Shown here piece after piece: positions 23,635-36,833 of a DNA stretch of 64,000 nucleotides. The stretch covers positions 6,170,515-6,234,514 of the forward strand of contig NC_080063.1 in NCBI RefSeq assembly GCF_026212465.1. The letters run 5' to 3'. The translations under genes and the position numbers were made by a program. The DNA comes from Amaranthus tricolor (taxonomy: Eukaryota > Streptophyta > Magnoliopsida > Caryophyllales > Amaranthaceae). Every line of letters starts with the position of its first letter. The stretch's first letter is position 1. The notes beneath the pieces were generated by a model, which had not been told where the DNA came from, did not search any database, and saw only the letters and a program-made list of their open reading frames with translations.

Positions 23635-24361
23635 TTTCCGGCAGCAGCAGCAGTCCTGTCTCGGAAATAGTGCTGATCCGGGAACGTTAGTCGTGTCCCG
23701 TTGTTTTATGTACCGATGCGTTAAAAAACTCGTTAAACGCTTAAAATAATTAAAAATAGTAATTGGATGTTAGAAATTATGAAATTTGGTACCTAAGGTA
23801 ATTGACGCGTTCCGAACACAACGGCGAAGTCGGATTTTTCATTTGAATTTCCTAAACTGTCCAAATCGATCATTTAAGTTTCTGGTTTAAGTTTACAATT
23901 TGGAACTATCAGGAATTTGATGAAAACATTTAAAATTATCAAATCCTAGTGATGTCTTAGTAGTATAAAGTGGATTAAATGTGTAAACACGTTCTAATAC
24001 GTGATTGTTTGGTGTGTGTGTGTGTGTTATTTAGGACCTCGATTCATAAGAGGGCCAAATTTCTATCATGGTTAAATATCGTTTGGTTGCAGCGCTTAAA
24101 GGTACACGCTTAGACCATACTGTTTATGTGGTTGTGCAAGTAGTGTTGTTTCATTTCTAATCGAGGTTTTGTAAATCACATAAGGATTAGACACCTCAAA
24201 TAATTTGACAGGAATTAATTTGAAATTGAGAATTTATGTATTGTCACCCAAAGGGGTTGACGTTTGGTTATATTATGTTACCCAAAGGGGTTAACGTATT
24301 GGTTTGGATTATTACAATTATTGTTCCCATGGCAGTTTTGGATCATTATGGTCACCATGGG

Positions 24362-27300
24362 TGTAACAAGAGAGGCAATCTCGATACATAATTAACATTT
24401 AATAATAATGTTTAATACAAAAAAAATATTGCGGAAGTCTCAAAATGCCGAATTTTTAAAAACTTTAAATCATAAAACTAAAACTGTTTAAAACAGAAGT
24501 AAAATATTACCTCTGATAAGAAATATTGTTTGCTCAAAAAGAAAAAAAAAATACATCATCATCAAGTGATCAATAAAGATACAAAAAGCAGCTAAGTTCT
24601 CGATAAATAGTAATTGCTGCGGCCTGGATCGGAACCTGAACTAAATCCTGCAAAATGCTGCCATCCATGATACGGATGACAGCCGATTGAATCGGTCAGC
24701 ACTTAACGCCGAGCATAACTTCCTATCCAGCTCAAAATACGGAAATTATACGCTACATTTACAAAATAATAATTTAAGTACGAACTTATACTTAATTGAC
24801 ACCACCGTATATTTTTACCATGTTCTTTTTCTGTTACATACTTTTAAGTCATTAAGATACCATTCTCGATCTTGACAGAAGTACGTTACTGCCACTTATA
24901 CAATTCGGTAATCTTAACACTTGAGTAAGTTCATTTGGTTAATACTCATAACTGTACCATGCATCATAGCATCAACACTAATCAAGTTTATCAGTGATCA
25001 ACAAGCACATCAATATGACACCTGATATATGTAAGGGTCTGGTTAGGTGAGAACTGTAATCCTAAACCCTAACTGTGGTGGGAGTCGTCACCCCTCCAAT
25101 ACAATATTTATGCTCGAGCTCTACAGGATAGGTAGCGAACCCCCTGTCTTACACCGCATTTTACGTGCCGGCCAACACGGACGCCGGGATTTTACATGCC
25201 GGTCCATGGTTCGACATTACCTTACTATCAGGGTCATTCAATCAATACATTTCACACAAGTACATCACATTTTTATTACTCCAAGTTGACTTTGAATTTG
25301 AATTTGACCAACCTAAGTGGTAACTTCATTTATTTAATATAATTCTTAATCATAACATTTAATTCACCTTTACGTCTTTATATGTTCATTACTTAATTTT
25401 TACACATTAAATTTTATTTATAACTTTATTTTAATAGTTCACTAAATTCACACTAATAACTTAATATTTTATTAATAGTCTCCTAATTAGTATTTTCCAC
25501 AAGTAGCTACTAAAATCTATTTCTCTTAAAATAAGTTCCCAAAATCAAAATTTCCAACTTTAAAATAAATAAAATTTATTCTCCTCACAAAATCAAACAT
25601 TCTAATTAAAATTCAAGTTAAACTGCAACCTTTGGATAAGTTTTCAAAATTCAACAAGTTTACCAAAAAAATAATTATTTCAAGTTTGGAAAAACAAGTA
25701 AACTTATTAGATTCGCGAAAATCAACATTCTAGTTATAAAACAAATAAAACTTATAATTTCACAAAAAATCAATATTTCACACATAGTTTAAGAACATGT
25801 TTACTAAAAATACTTTTACATATTTTTATATAAATTTTGGTCAAATAGTTAGCAGATAAAATATTATTTTGTACTAAATAATTAAATGTCACAAAAGTTA
25901 TTATTATTTTTTTTAATTATGAAATCTCATATATTCAAGAAAATCACTTCAATATTTAATAACTTATAAAGCTTTCTCAAAAATAACTTTTAAGATTTTA
26001 TTTTAATATTATCACAAAATAGCTTATAATAATATAAAAAGAATAAATCAAACTCTTTTTCTTTTAATATGATAATGGTCGAATGGCCTATGAGTATTTC
26101 GGGGCCTTTTTTTTTCACTAATAAAACAACTTCATTTAATTTATTATAGTAAATTCAAGATTTAAATAATTAACATAACCACTAAAAAAAACAAATAAAA
26201 AAATAAAAACATTACACAATAACTTAGAAATTTACTATAAGTCTATAACTTTAAGGATAAACTTAAATCTCATAATAAAGTATAATAACAATATTCTTAA
26301 TATAATCATACTTAGTAAAATACGTTCATAAAATAACTTACTACCTTATAAACTAGTTTGAAGACTAACATAAACATATTAATACAAAATTCTAACATAA
26401 AATACATTCTTAAATATAATAACATTTCTAATGTAACACATAACTCATAAATATATTATTACTAGTTTATAACATGAATCATGCTTAATATCATTAGAAT
26501 ATAATTTTGCACTCAACTTCTTAAACTTGTTCAAAGACTATTAGATTAACATACTAAATATACTTTTAGCATACACATACTTAATATAATCTTGATCATA
26601 ATTTCATTAAACTAACTTCCACTAAAATATATCAACATATTTCATACTTTACATATTATAAAGTAAATATAATGTAAAATTCCACAAAAAGAGTAGGGTA
26701 AGAAGTTATACCATACTAACACCAAGGATTAGTACTAAGTACTAATTAGAAAAATAATAAGAAATAAGATCCTTCAAGATAGATAATAATGCTCCAAAGA
26801 TAATTAATCCCAACTCCCAAAATAATGATGATGATTTAAGCTAAGTAAAGAGTGTTCTAAGCTCCATGTTCTTTAATTTCTTCAATTAATAAAGGTATTA
26901 ATGTAGTAAGATTTTAATGAAGTGAAAATATAAGAAAGAATGTTAGAAAGATTTGATGATGGTGGTGTAAGTGATCTCATGGCTAAGGGGGGTATTTATA
27001 ATGGGTTTGGGCAACTTTGTAGTTCATTAGATTGTATGAAAAAGAGTGTTAGGAGTATAGAAGAAGATTAACTTGTGTAAGTGATTTAGAGTGTGTAAGT
27101 GAATGTGTAAGAGTTGGAGTGTGTAAGTGAATGTGTAAGAGTTGGAGTGTGTAAGTGAATGTGTAAGAGTTTGGAGTGTAGAAGAAGGTTAGCTTGTGTA
27201 AGGAAATGGTGATAGCTTGTGTAAGTGATGAACATCATCATGGGTTACCATAGAAAGGATTTTGGTTCATCAAAATTTTGTTCTAATATGTACAAGTGAA

Positions 27301-27745
27301 TATACTTTAAAATAATGGGTAAATTTGATCATGAAAATATGTAGTTTATTTAAAATTTTGCTTAAACTATACTTAATGTTAATAATAAAAATACGACTCA
27401 TTTTTATGTATAAAATAATTATATCAAAATTATAAGGTTAAATAATAAGTAGTAATGTTAATTTAAGGAAGAAAGTTAAAAAGTAACGTTTTACAAAATC
27501 GTGAATATAATAATAAAAACTTACTTTTCGTACTATAAAATAATAAAATAATATTTTAGTGCTTATAAAAAGATTTTAAACAAAATACTATTTTAAAGTT
27601 TAATATTTGAAAGAAATTACAAAATCGGAAAAGATTTAGGAATTAAAGATGGTTTGAAATGGATAATCAAAGGATTAGAGATTTGATTTGAAAATTCAGA
27701 ATAATTAATCGGAAGATTAATATTAAGAATTTTGAGTTTGTTACA
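24362..27745. mobile_element. E2 copy 1: solo LTR nested in LTR 1
   Basis: 3384 bp, starting 'tgtaacaagagaggc' and ending 'gagtttgttaca', with an exact 5-bp duplication, atggg (24357-24361 and 27746-27750). It is the same family as E1 and carries a conserved patch 'atgccggtccatggttcga' at about 25195. A 28-bp minisatellite lies at 27091-27175. There are no internal genes; short open frames inside are chance. Confidence 0.9.
27091..27175. repeat. 28-bp minisatellite, three units, inside E2
   Basis: Units starting 'gtgtgtaagtgaatg' begin at 27091, 27119 and 27147. The same tract is present in the other E2 copies, and in a shorter form in E1 at about 55940-56000. Confidence 0.8.
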
Positions 27746-27772
27746 ATGGGGGTATGCATACTTTAGCCTTTG

Positions 27773-27960
27773 ACGACCCGAACAGGACGGGCAACGTCTT
27801 AGGTCGGTGATTGCCTTGGGATTAGCTCTCCCAAGTGTATTCCTCCAAAAGGATTGGATTTATACTTGAACGACCCGAACAGGACGGGCAACGTTACAAG
27901 TTGGAATTATCTAATAATGAATGATTTATACTTGAACGACCCGAACAGGACGGGCAACGT
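27773..27960. repeat. Three copies of a GC-rich 25-bp motif in the LTR
   Basis: The motif beginning 'acgacccgaacaggacgg' occurs at 27773-27797, 27870-27894 and 27936-27960; the last two lie in a 66-bp tandem duplication. It stands out against the AT-rich background and occurs again in LTRs 2 and 3. Possibly a regulatory repeat in U3/R; not proven. Confidence 0.7.
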
Positions 27961-28498
27961 TACAAGTTGGGATTAACTAATAATGAATGTATTAGAGCCT
28001 ATGCATGCTAGGATAAACATATTGCTTGTATTCAACCTGATTGATATTTGTATGAAGTCTCTGACGTGCATTGGTTTGTTTCTTTTGAACCTACTGTGTG
28101 TTGTCATACGACGACTAGTAGGTTGATTGCAGGTGGGGTTTGGAGTGAGGTCTCGACTTAGAACCCGTAATCATCAAGACTATGCTTTTACCTTTTTGTA
28201 TTGGATTATGAGTAGAAAGAAACTCCCTACTTATGTAACAGGAGATAGTGTAGTTTACTTTTCGCTTCCGCTTATTTCAATTAGTTTGTCTAGAGGCCTT
28301 TAGGCTCTCGAGTTGTACGTAAGAGCTTCCGCTGACTTATTTTCTTTCACGCTGGTACTGTTTTCTGTTTTAGCTATATTTCTTTATCGACGGAACGTTG
28401 ACGATCCTAGAGGAAAGTCTTCTCTAGAGTCCAAAGAGTGAACCGGAATCTGTATTTTCATATGGATTTCCGGGTCACTTAAACCGGACCGTTACAAT

Positions 28499-28512
28499 TG
28501 GTATCAGAGCCA
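28499..28512 (+). other. Primer binding site, initiator tRNA-Met, copy 1
   Basis: The sequence 'tggtatcagagcca' lies two bases after the LTR end. It is complementary to the 3' end of plant initiator tRNA-Met, the usual minus-strand primer of Ty3/Gypsy and Copia elements. Confidence 0.95.
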
Positions 28513-28666
28513 ACGTTCCTCAGATGATAAAGGAATAAACGACCTTACAGAGAGCTGGGAAGTAGTCCTTAGGACGTAAATTTGTTGATATGTGTTTGTG
28601 TTGTATGTTGTTAGGTGATAAGTAATGTTTTATTTTTTTTTGTTCTTTCGTGTAGAATTAGGAAAT

Positions 28667-29400
28667 ATGAATAAGGGAAAAACACCTATGGACTTGCACA
28701 CCCCTAGTGACTCTAGGGAAACACCGATGTTTAACCCAGAGACTGTCTGGAGAGAAGTCTCTAATGATGATATTTGGAGGATAAGGGATGGTAAAGTATC
28801 CGGGATTATAGGGAAAGGATGCTAATGGTTAAAACAAAAGCCGAAAGGGTATGTTACGACTTAGAGCTGGACCTAAATAGGTTGTATCATTTATCCGAGA
28901 CTAGGAGGGGAGTAGAACTTACACAGGGGAAGCCTAGTGGGGTTAATCATCGAGAAGAACCCCTAGAAGAGGAAAAACCCATGGAAGAGGGAGAACTCAA
29001 CTTAGGGTATAAACCTGAACTAGCTGTGAAATCAATGGAGGAACGGATCTTACCTGATCTGCCACGAGTGGAACCTGAGGTTCAGTCTGAGAGTGATATT
29101 GAAATGTGGGAGCCTTTGCGGGAACCACCTACTTATATAGAGATTTCCAGCGAAGATGAGAGAAGGAATTGGGGGTCCCATTATGATTTGTATGACTATG
29201 AGACTGGGTATGATAGTGAGTGGTCAGAGGAGGAGGACCCCGAAGAGGAAGTACCAACAAACCACCCTATGGATAGTGACAGTGAATCAGAAGAAGCAAA
29301 TTCGAATTCCAGCTCAGATTCTGGGGAAGACGGGGATGATGAAGACTTTGATATAGCAAGTTATGACGAGACTGTTGAATTTTGGGACGCTTGGCGTTAA
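28667..29400 (+). pseudogene. Acidic extra ORF upstream of gag, copy 1 (frameshifted)
   Basis: Two overlapping frames make up one probable ORF. The first starts ATG at 28667 (MNKGKTPMDLHTPSDS...) and stops at 28825; the second runs 28819-29400 (193 residues) to a natural-looking stop. The change of frame falls near 28810-28825. The second part is strongly acidic, with Glu/Asp/Ser runs such as EEEDPEEEVPTNHP and SDSGEDGDDEDF and a Trp-Asp-Ala-Trp-Arg end. It resembles no enzyme I know. Extra ORFs between primer site and gag occur in some plant Gypsy groups; the function is unknown. A poly-pyrimidine plus 'gtag' just before the ATG might be a splice acceptor. Confidence 0.6.
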
Positions 29401-29601
29401 ATGTTTTACTTCTTTTCTTAGTACCTTTCCTTTAGTTATTTTTCTTTTAAGTTATTATCTTCTATGAATAATGTAAATGCTTTGCGTGAATCAGTTATGA
29501 TGTATTAGGGAATATCAATATTATAATAAGATTATGTTCTTCTTTTAATGAGGTGTTATGTGCATTATATATTTGAAACACTTTTACAATATTTTATTAA
29601 G

Positions 29602-29806
<205 letters not shown>

Positions 29807-29934
29807 CACCTATGTACTAATAAATAAGTAATTAAATGTTAAGTCAAAAACTCAGCAAAACTCTGTTCTTTCTCCTAAACTTTCGAATCTTAGGACGTTC
29901 TTGTGATTAGTACCTTTTCTTTCGCTTAAAGAAG

Positions 29935-32900
29935 ATGCCTCCGATTCCTAGGAAAAGTGTAACAACCCGACTTACCGTTGACTGGGTAAACAGGGTCATC
30001 ACTGGGTTCGTTTCCCAAGAAACTGAAATCACACTTCCAAAACTCGAGCAAAGGAATCACAAGCTCTTCAACGTGACTAACTCAGCTAAATCCCAAAACC
30101 AACATCTAACTAAAACACAAGATAATCATACAATTCTCTACAAGTGCGATATAACCAGCACAGCCAAAACAAATTTACATTTATCCAAAATTCCTAATAC
30201 AAATCTATAATTCCTAAGTACTCAGCTCAATTAACATCCTTGGAAACTCTATTCACCTTCGCTAATCCATTATTCCCGACTGGTTCCGATCTGTAGACAA
30301 GCTAAAAGATGGAAACAACAAGGAATCAGATTAAACTGAGTGAGAAGCAACAATCCAAAACAATTAAACACAGCAATTCAAAATAATGGTTTAAAAGCAA
30401 CATCAGTTTCCTAGATCTATGTGCGCACAGGAAGTCTAGTTGAGAGGAACATCCATAGCTCTAAGGCTATGTCTCTCTCGGGTGAAGCTAGTCAATATCT
30501 CAATGACAATTCGCTTCAAAAACAGGGAGTAGGGAACCATGTTCCTCAACTCCGTCAATGACCAGCCCGCAAGCCCGATCCATTGACCATATCAATATCA
30601 GCATAATCATTCATAAACATTTATCACATTCATATAAATTTCACAAACTTTAAATAAACATTTTACAAATGGTAGCCTGGCCAGACCCCTTTTAAGGGAC
30701 TGTTACTACTCACCAAAAAGAACGCTTCAAGAGGCCAAGTCTGCTACCCCGCGCTTATTAGAAGGGCTCTTCGATAATGTCGCTTCCTGAAGCATAACAA
30801 ATATAGCATCACAACAACGCATACGATACTTCAGCTAGGTTCATTTAATTCATTACTACTCTTCCTAACAATGCATAGATCCAATAGCTATTCTAATATT
30901 TCGAATCATTTAAATCTCACATGTTCTATTCTAATCTCCCGATTTTCCACCAAGATTTTATAACCACGACCTATAATTGTCAATTTTTCTTCAAGATTAA
31001 CGACGTCTATAACTTCCTTAGTTTCCTTTGTAATTCCAACTACTACAAAAAGATAGACATTTTAACTCATCATTACCAATACTTTTAAGAATCATATAAT
31101 TAAATCAAGAACCCCGATTATCCAATATTTCACCACATTCATATATTTCTCGACCTATATTTAACATTATTTATCCACAATCCTTATTTTCCAATATGCA
31201 CATTTAACCACAAAGATAAGTATTCTAATCTACAATCCACAAGTCCACAAGAATCTAATACCTCATCCAAGAATATTAAATTATTTACAATTAATCTTTA
31301 CAACTATCCTTCAAACAATTACATAATCCCAACATTTCTTCAATCCAAACTAATCATCTCAAGATCCATCAAATCATACTCATCATCATATAACTTACTA
31401 ATAATACATTTTCCATGAATTTTCCAATTAAACACCAATATATTCATTCAAACTTAACATTAAAAATCCTCAAAGAATCACATAATACCTTCAAGAATAT
31501 CAAATTATAGATACTTTACCCATAACTCTTGTTTTAGCATTTCTAATCATCATATAACAGTAAAACTTTGATCTTTAATTCACTATTTACATCTTATTAA
31601 ACTGGAAGTAAACATTCTAACCACAATCGCTATTGCTCATAAAGAATTAATAATCCATCTAAAATATTCAATCATCTAACAATTAGCTCTTGACGAGTAT
31701 CCACAATCAAAATGATTAATCTCAACTTCACCTAAATCTATCAATCAACATAATACCCATAACAAGTTCTCAAATCAACAAACATCTAATATATCATCTA
31801 AGAGCATCACTTTACTCAATTACTTGTCATCATCATCGTCAAAACCACCTTGAACAACTAGCATTTACATGAGAAATTCATTAACCTAACCAAAATCAGG
31901 ACATCATCATCATCATTAGCCATAAATTCCTACTTCCTAACAATAATTATCCAATATCTCAAATCCAACTAATAATCCCAATCAACATAACTCATCCAAT
32001 TAGTTTATATAAATTCAAGATTCAATAAAATTTAGCATTTAACACATGATTAATAAATTATTCAATTAAAAGTACATGAATCAGAGTATACCCATCAAGA
32101 AAACAGAGAAGGGCTTAAGACAACTACCTTCTGTTCAGCTACCAGAAACAAGGAGGAAAACGGACTTAATGCTTGATTCTTCACGGTTTGAATTGGATGT
32201 TTAATCACAAGATTGAAGCTCACTCCTTCTCCCCTAACTCGGCAGAAATCAGAGACAAGGAGAAAGGATTTCGATGCTACTTTGATTTCACACAGCCTTT
32301 CGAAATTCAGAGGAAGAAGAACCCAATTTCTTCGAAAATCAAAGACAAGGGACGGCGGGATGAGAGCATGGGTTTCGAAGGTCTTGAGGATACAAAGAAG
32401 GGTTTGAAAATGATGATGAATAGTGACGGAATGAGAAGGAAGGGAAATGGGGAAAGGGAATGTCGGTTTAGGAGAAGGGGACGGGAAGGGAAATGGAAAT
32501 TGGGGAAAATGGGTTTCTGATTTTTGGGTATTAATTTTAGTTAGTTTTTTTTTTTTTTTTATGTCATCATTATAGTTATTATGATTATTATTATTATTAT
32601 TAATACTTAACCCACTTGATTCACGATAATTTTCTAATTAGTTTAAAGCCCAAAATGATTTTATTTGTTTTAAATTTCCGAATGTCACAAAAAGACTGTT
32701 TAGAAGCGGTGCTAACCGTACACTAAGGAGTTTAGTAAGAGCTCTTGCGGATCTGGGCACTCCACGAGAGAGATCTGTGTCGGAATTAGCTTCTGAGATG
32801 AGCAAGAGGATCAGTCAGAGCAAACCCTCGACTTTCAATGGTAAAGGGGAACCATCGAAACTCGAACTCTGGTTAAGGGAATTTGACAAACTTTTTGATG

Positions 32901-35900
32901 TGGTTGAGTGCCCAGAAGAACTGAAGGTCAACTAGGCTGCGTTTTATTTGGTTGGTGAAGCCGACTATTGGTAGGCAAATAGTAGATCTGGGTTATTAGA
33001 ACAAGCTGATGGAGTCTTTAATTGGGATTTGTTTAAAAGGGCTATGCGAGAGAAATTCTACCCTTTGCACGTGAGAAAAGATAAGTCAAACGAGTTTGCT
33101 CGTTTGGAGATGGGAGACATGAATGTTGATGAATATTATCGAAAGTTTATGGAATATATTCAGTACTGTTCTGATGATGTTTCCACTGAGGATAAAAAGA
33201 TGCAGCGATTTGAACTAGGATTGTCATATGACATTCAAAAACATATTGAGAGCGATCGCTATAACACCCTGGAACAGATGTACAAGCGTGCGTCTCAAAT
33301 AGGGAATATTCTGAGGAAGGAGAAAGAAAAAGAGAAGAGTAATGTCTCTAAGAAGAGGAAAGAGGTTGCAGGCCAGACATTAGGGAATTCGTCGGATTTT
33401 TTTTTCAGAAGAAAGCAAGAACTTTCGGAAATTTTCAGGGAAGTAGGTCTAGTACAAATTCTGGATTTAGGGGAAACGCGAAGCCTGCTAAGCCATTACT
33501 GGACCGAGATGGCAATGAAAGTAAGTATTTATGTAGGAGATGCAGGAGAAATCATCCCGGAAAGGATTGTGAGGGAAAGTTGGTTGAATGTAATTTTTGC
33601 CACAAGAAGGGACATAGGGAGTATGAATGCTACATCAAGAAAGGGAGCGAGAGTCAACAGCCGAGTGGGCAACACCGGCAGCAGAATTCGAATAACTCCG
33701 GAAGGCAAGTCAACCTGCAGCACGAAAATGGTAATGGTAATCATGGAGATACTGCTCAGAGGTTTCAACGACCTGTTAGTGGGGGACAAGGCCGGGTGCA
33801 TGGAAACCAGATCGAAGGGTCAGGTATGCAACGTGGGGGTAATCAAGTGGGAGGAATAAATGCACAGCCGATTGGTAGACGGGTATCTGCGGTCAGTGCA
33901 AGGGAAGCTGACCAAGCAACGGATGTAGTTACAGGTACATTCACTATTCATTCTGTAGCTGTTAATGTACTTTTTGATTCGGGTGCAACATGTTCTTTTC
34001 TTGCAAAGAGTAAGGTAGAGGAGTTGAATTTAGGAACGTTTAAGAAAGTTTCTTATACAGTGTCTGTTCCATCGGGAAAATTGTACAATTGTGATAGATT
34101 GTATAAGGAGGTACCCTTGAGAATAGGGAAGGTCATTTTTCCTTGTGACTTGTATGTGTTAGATATGGAAGGCTTAGAGGTAATTTTGAGGATGGACTGG
34201 TTAGAAAAATATAAAGCCACTATAGAATGTAGGGAGCAAAGAGTGTCGCTAGAAGGACTAAGAAGGGGAAAGGCTAGATACCGGAAATTTCAAAAAGGAC
34301 CCCGAACGAATTTGGTGTCGACCTTAGAATTGCAAAGACTCATGAGGCAAGGACACCCTGTGTACTTATGTCATATCAGCCAAGTGGGGGAGAAGGAGGA
34401 GGATCCTAAAAATATTGCAGTGGTGAATGAATTTTTAGATGTTTTCCCTGATGAGATTCCCGGCATGCCACCTCAACTGGAAATTGATTTCACTATAGAC
34501 TTGGTGCCTGGACGGGACCGATTTCTAAGGCCCCTTATCGCATGGCTCCGAAGGAGATGGAGGAATTAAAGTCTCAGCCTGACGAATTATTAGACAAGGG
34601 TTATATCCGACCTAGTGTTTCCCTTGGGGGGGCTCCAGTTCTTTTTGTGAGGAAGAAGGATGACAGTTTGAGATTATGTATTAATTGAACTAAATAAGGT
34701 GACCATTAAGAACAAAAACCCGTTACCCCGCATGGACGATTATTTGATCAATTGAGAGGAGCTGGGATCTTTTCAAAAATTGATTTAAGATCGGGTTATC
34801 ACCAGCTAAGAATAGTTGGAGGGGATATATATAAAACAGCTTTTAGAACATGTTATGGACATTATGAGTTCACTGTGATGCCTTTTGGATTAACAAATGC
34901 TCCAGCTGCATTCATGTGTTTGATGAATCAAGTATTTGGTGCGTTTTTGGATAAGTTCGTGGTAGTCTTTATTGATGACCTATTGGTCTATTCGAAAGAC
35001 TGGGATGATCATGAGAAACATCTACGTTTAGTCTTGCAAACCCTGCGAGAAAATAAGTTGTACGCGAAATTGTCGAAGTGTAACTTTTGGTTGGAAAAGG
35101 TCTCATTTTTCGGACATTTGTTTCTAAGGAGGCCGTCTCGGTTAATCCGGCAAAAATAGAGGCAGCTCGAAGTTGGTCGTCACCAAAGAATGTCACCGAA
35201 GTACGAAGTTTCTTGGGCTTGGCTGGGTATTACCGTCGTTTTGTCAAGGATTTCTCGCGTATTGCCCGGCCTATGACTTCGTTGATGAAGAAAGAGAAGA
35301 AGTTCGAGTGGACTGACGAGTGTGAACAGGCCTTCGTGACTTTGAAGGAAAGGTTAACTACGGCCCCTGTTCTTACTCTACCTGACCCAAAGTTGGATTA
35401 TACTGTTTACAGTGATGCATCGAAGAAAGGATTGGGTTGTGTACTGATGCAGGACCGTAAGGTGATTGCTTACGCATCACGACAATTGAAAGTACATGAA
35501 GTTAATTATCCTACCCATGATCTGGAGCTAGCTGCTATAATGTTTGCTCTCAAAATATGGCGGCATTACTTGTGTGGCGTTAAATGTAGAATCTACACTG
35601 ATCATCAGAGTCTGAAGTATCTCTATACTCAGCCCTACTTAAACATGCGACAACGTCGGTGGCTAAAGTTGATGACGGATTATGATTTGGAGTTCATATA
35701 TCATGAAGGACGAGCGAACTTAGTAGCCGATGCATTGAGTAGGAAGTCTAATCCCTCATTGTCCGCCTTAGATGGAGTTGAAGAGTTACATCGGGATTTT
35801 GCCAGATTAAATTTGGAAATGGTACGTAAAGGTGAGTTACAGGGGTGTCTGAATGCTTTGTCTATTCGACCTTTGTTCTTTGAAGAAATTTTGAATTCCC

Positions 35901-36833
35901 AAGATAACGATCCAAAACTGTTGAAGTTAAAGGAACAAGCTCGGGAAGGAAAAGCAGAGGGATTCTTTGTTCATGAAGATGGGAGCTTGAGGTTCAATGG
36001 TCGCTGGTGTTTGCCGACAGGGGAAGAATCTTTGAAGGAACGTATCTTGGATGAGGCCCATTATACGAAATTTTCAGTCCATCCGGGCAGTGACAAAATG
36101 TATCAAGACCTTAAGTTAATGTTTTGGTGGTCTGGGTTGAAGAAGGATATTGCGGATTATTTCTCGCGCTGTTTGACTTTTCAAAAAGTTAAAAGTGAGC
36201 ATAAAAGACCAGGAGGTTTACTACAACCTTTGGAGATACAGGTATGGAAATGGGATGGTATTTCTATGGATTTTGTTGTGGGTTTATCCCGGATGAAGGC
36301 AGGAAATGATGCGTTATGGGTCATAGTGGATTGTTTGACTAAATCAGCACGTTTCATCCCTATGACTGTCGTTGGGAGATGGAACAATTAGCTCGAGCTT
36401 ACATTAAGTATGTCATGCGATTTCACGGTGTGCCCCGTACTATTGTGTCCGATAGAGATACACGGTATTTATCACAATTTTGGCAAACCTTGCAACAAGC
36501 AATGGGTACTACGTTGCTTTATAGTATGTCTTTCCATCCGCAGACGGATGGGCAGACAGAACGGACAAATCAGATTTTAGAAGATATGTTGCGCGCTATT
36601 GCCATGGAATGGCAAGGGTCGTGGGATGAACATTTGGACCTGGTCGAATTTTCTTACAACAACAGTTATCAGGCATCTATACAGATGGCTCCATTCGAGG
36701 CTTTGTATGGGTGTCGTTGTCGTAGTCCGGTTTATTAGGATGATTTCACCGAAGCGGTGACCTTGGGACCTGAGTTGTTGTTCCAGATGACTGAGAAAGT
36801 GAAGTTGATAAGGGATCGTTTGAAAGCGGCACA
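29935..36833 (+). pseudogene. gag-pol of the Gypsy element, copy 1, broken
   Basis: gag begins at 29935 and is split after 23 bases by E3, resuming at 32695. Domains in order: gag capsid (to about 33400), two CCHC-type zinc knuckles (about 33532 and 33588), aspartic protease with FDSGAT (33974), reverse transcriptase with FIDD (about 34968), RNase H with YSDAS (about 35405), and integrase with HPGSDKMYQ and the core D, D, E residues (to 36833). Lesions include stops at 32933 and 32972 in gag, a frame change at the T-run near 33400, others near 34530, 34690, 35100 and 36370, and a stop at 36736. One integrase zinc-finger Cys is Phe (CLTFQ). The integrase C-terminus, any chromodomain and the polypurine tract are deleted. 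It cannot make an active polyprotein. Confidence 0.92.
29958..32689 (-). mobile_element. E3 copy 1: solo LTR inside gag
   Basis: 2732 bp, with ends tgtaacaacccg...aatgtcaca and an exact 5-bp duplication, aaaag (29953-29957 and 32690-32694), interrupting gag codons. On the minus strand it would begin 'tgtgacattcggaaa' and end 'gtcgggttgttaca', which looks more like a normal Gypsy LTR direction, so minus is preferred but not certain. No internal coding. A short open frame at 32173-32520 is Lys/Arg-rich and probably chance. Confidence 0.88.

Larger units (their letters stand above)
22356..28496 (+). repeat. LTR 1 (5' LTR), complete, with E2 nested inside
   Basis: 6141 bp, of which 3384 bp is the nested solo LTR E2 plus a 5-bp duplication, leaving a native LTR of about 2.75 kb. 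It has TG...CA ends and is followed two bases later by the primer binding site. It differs from LTRs 2 and 3 at 23235 (a versus g), at 23967 (a versus g) and just after the AAT run. It alone retains the first 815 bases. Confidence 0.9.

Noticed and set aside
25047..25289. 80-codon open frame in every E2 copy
   Set aside because: Lies in solo LTR sequence, has no family likeness, and is repeated only because E2 is repeated.
27091..27960. Spaced repeats that could suggest a CRISPR-like array
   Set aside because: Plant nuclear DNA; repeats are few, uneven, and within LTRs. No spacer-repeat order.
28499..28512. tRNA-like sequence 'tggtatcagagcca'
   Set aside because: Only the primer binding site; no tRNA fold around it.
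32173..32520. 115-codon Lys/Arg-rich open frame in E3
   Set aside because: Inside a solo LTR, purine-biased DNA, no domain.
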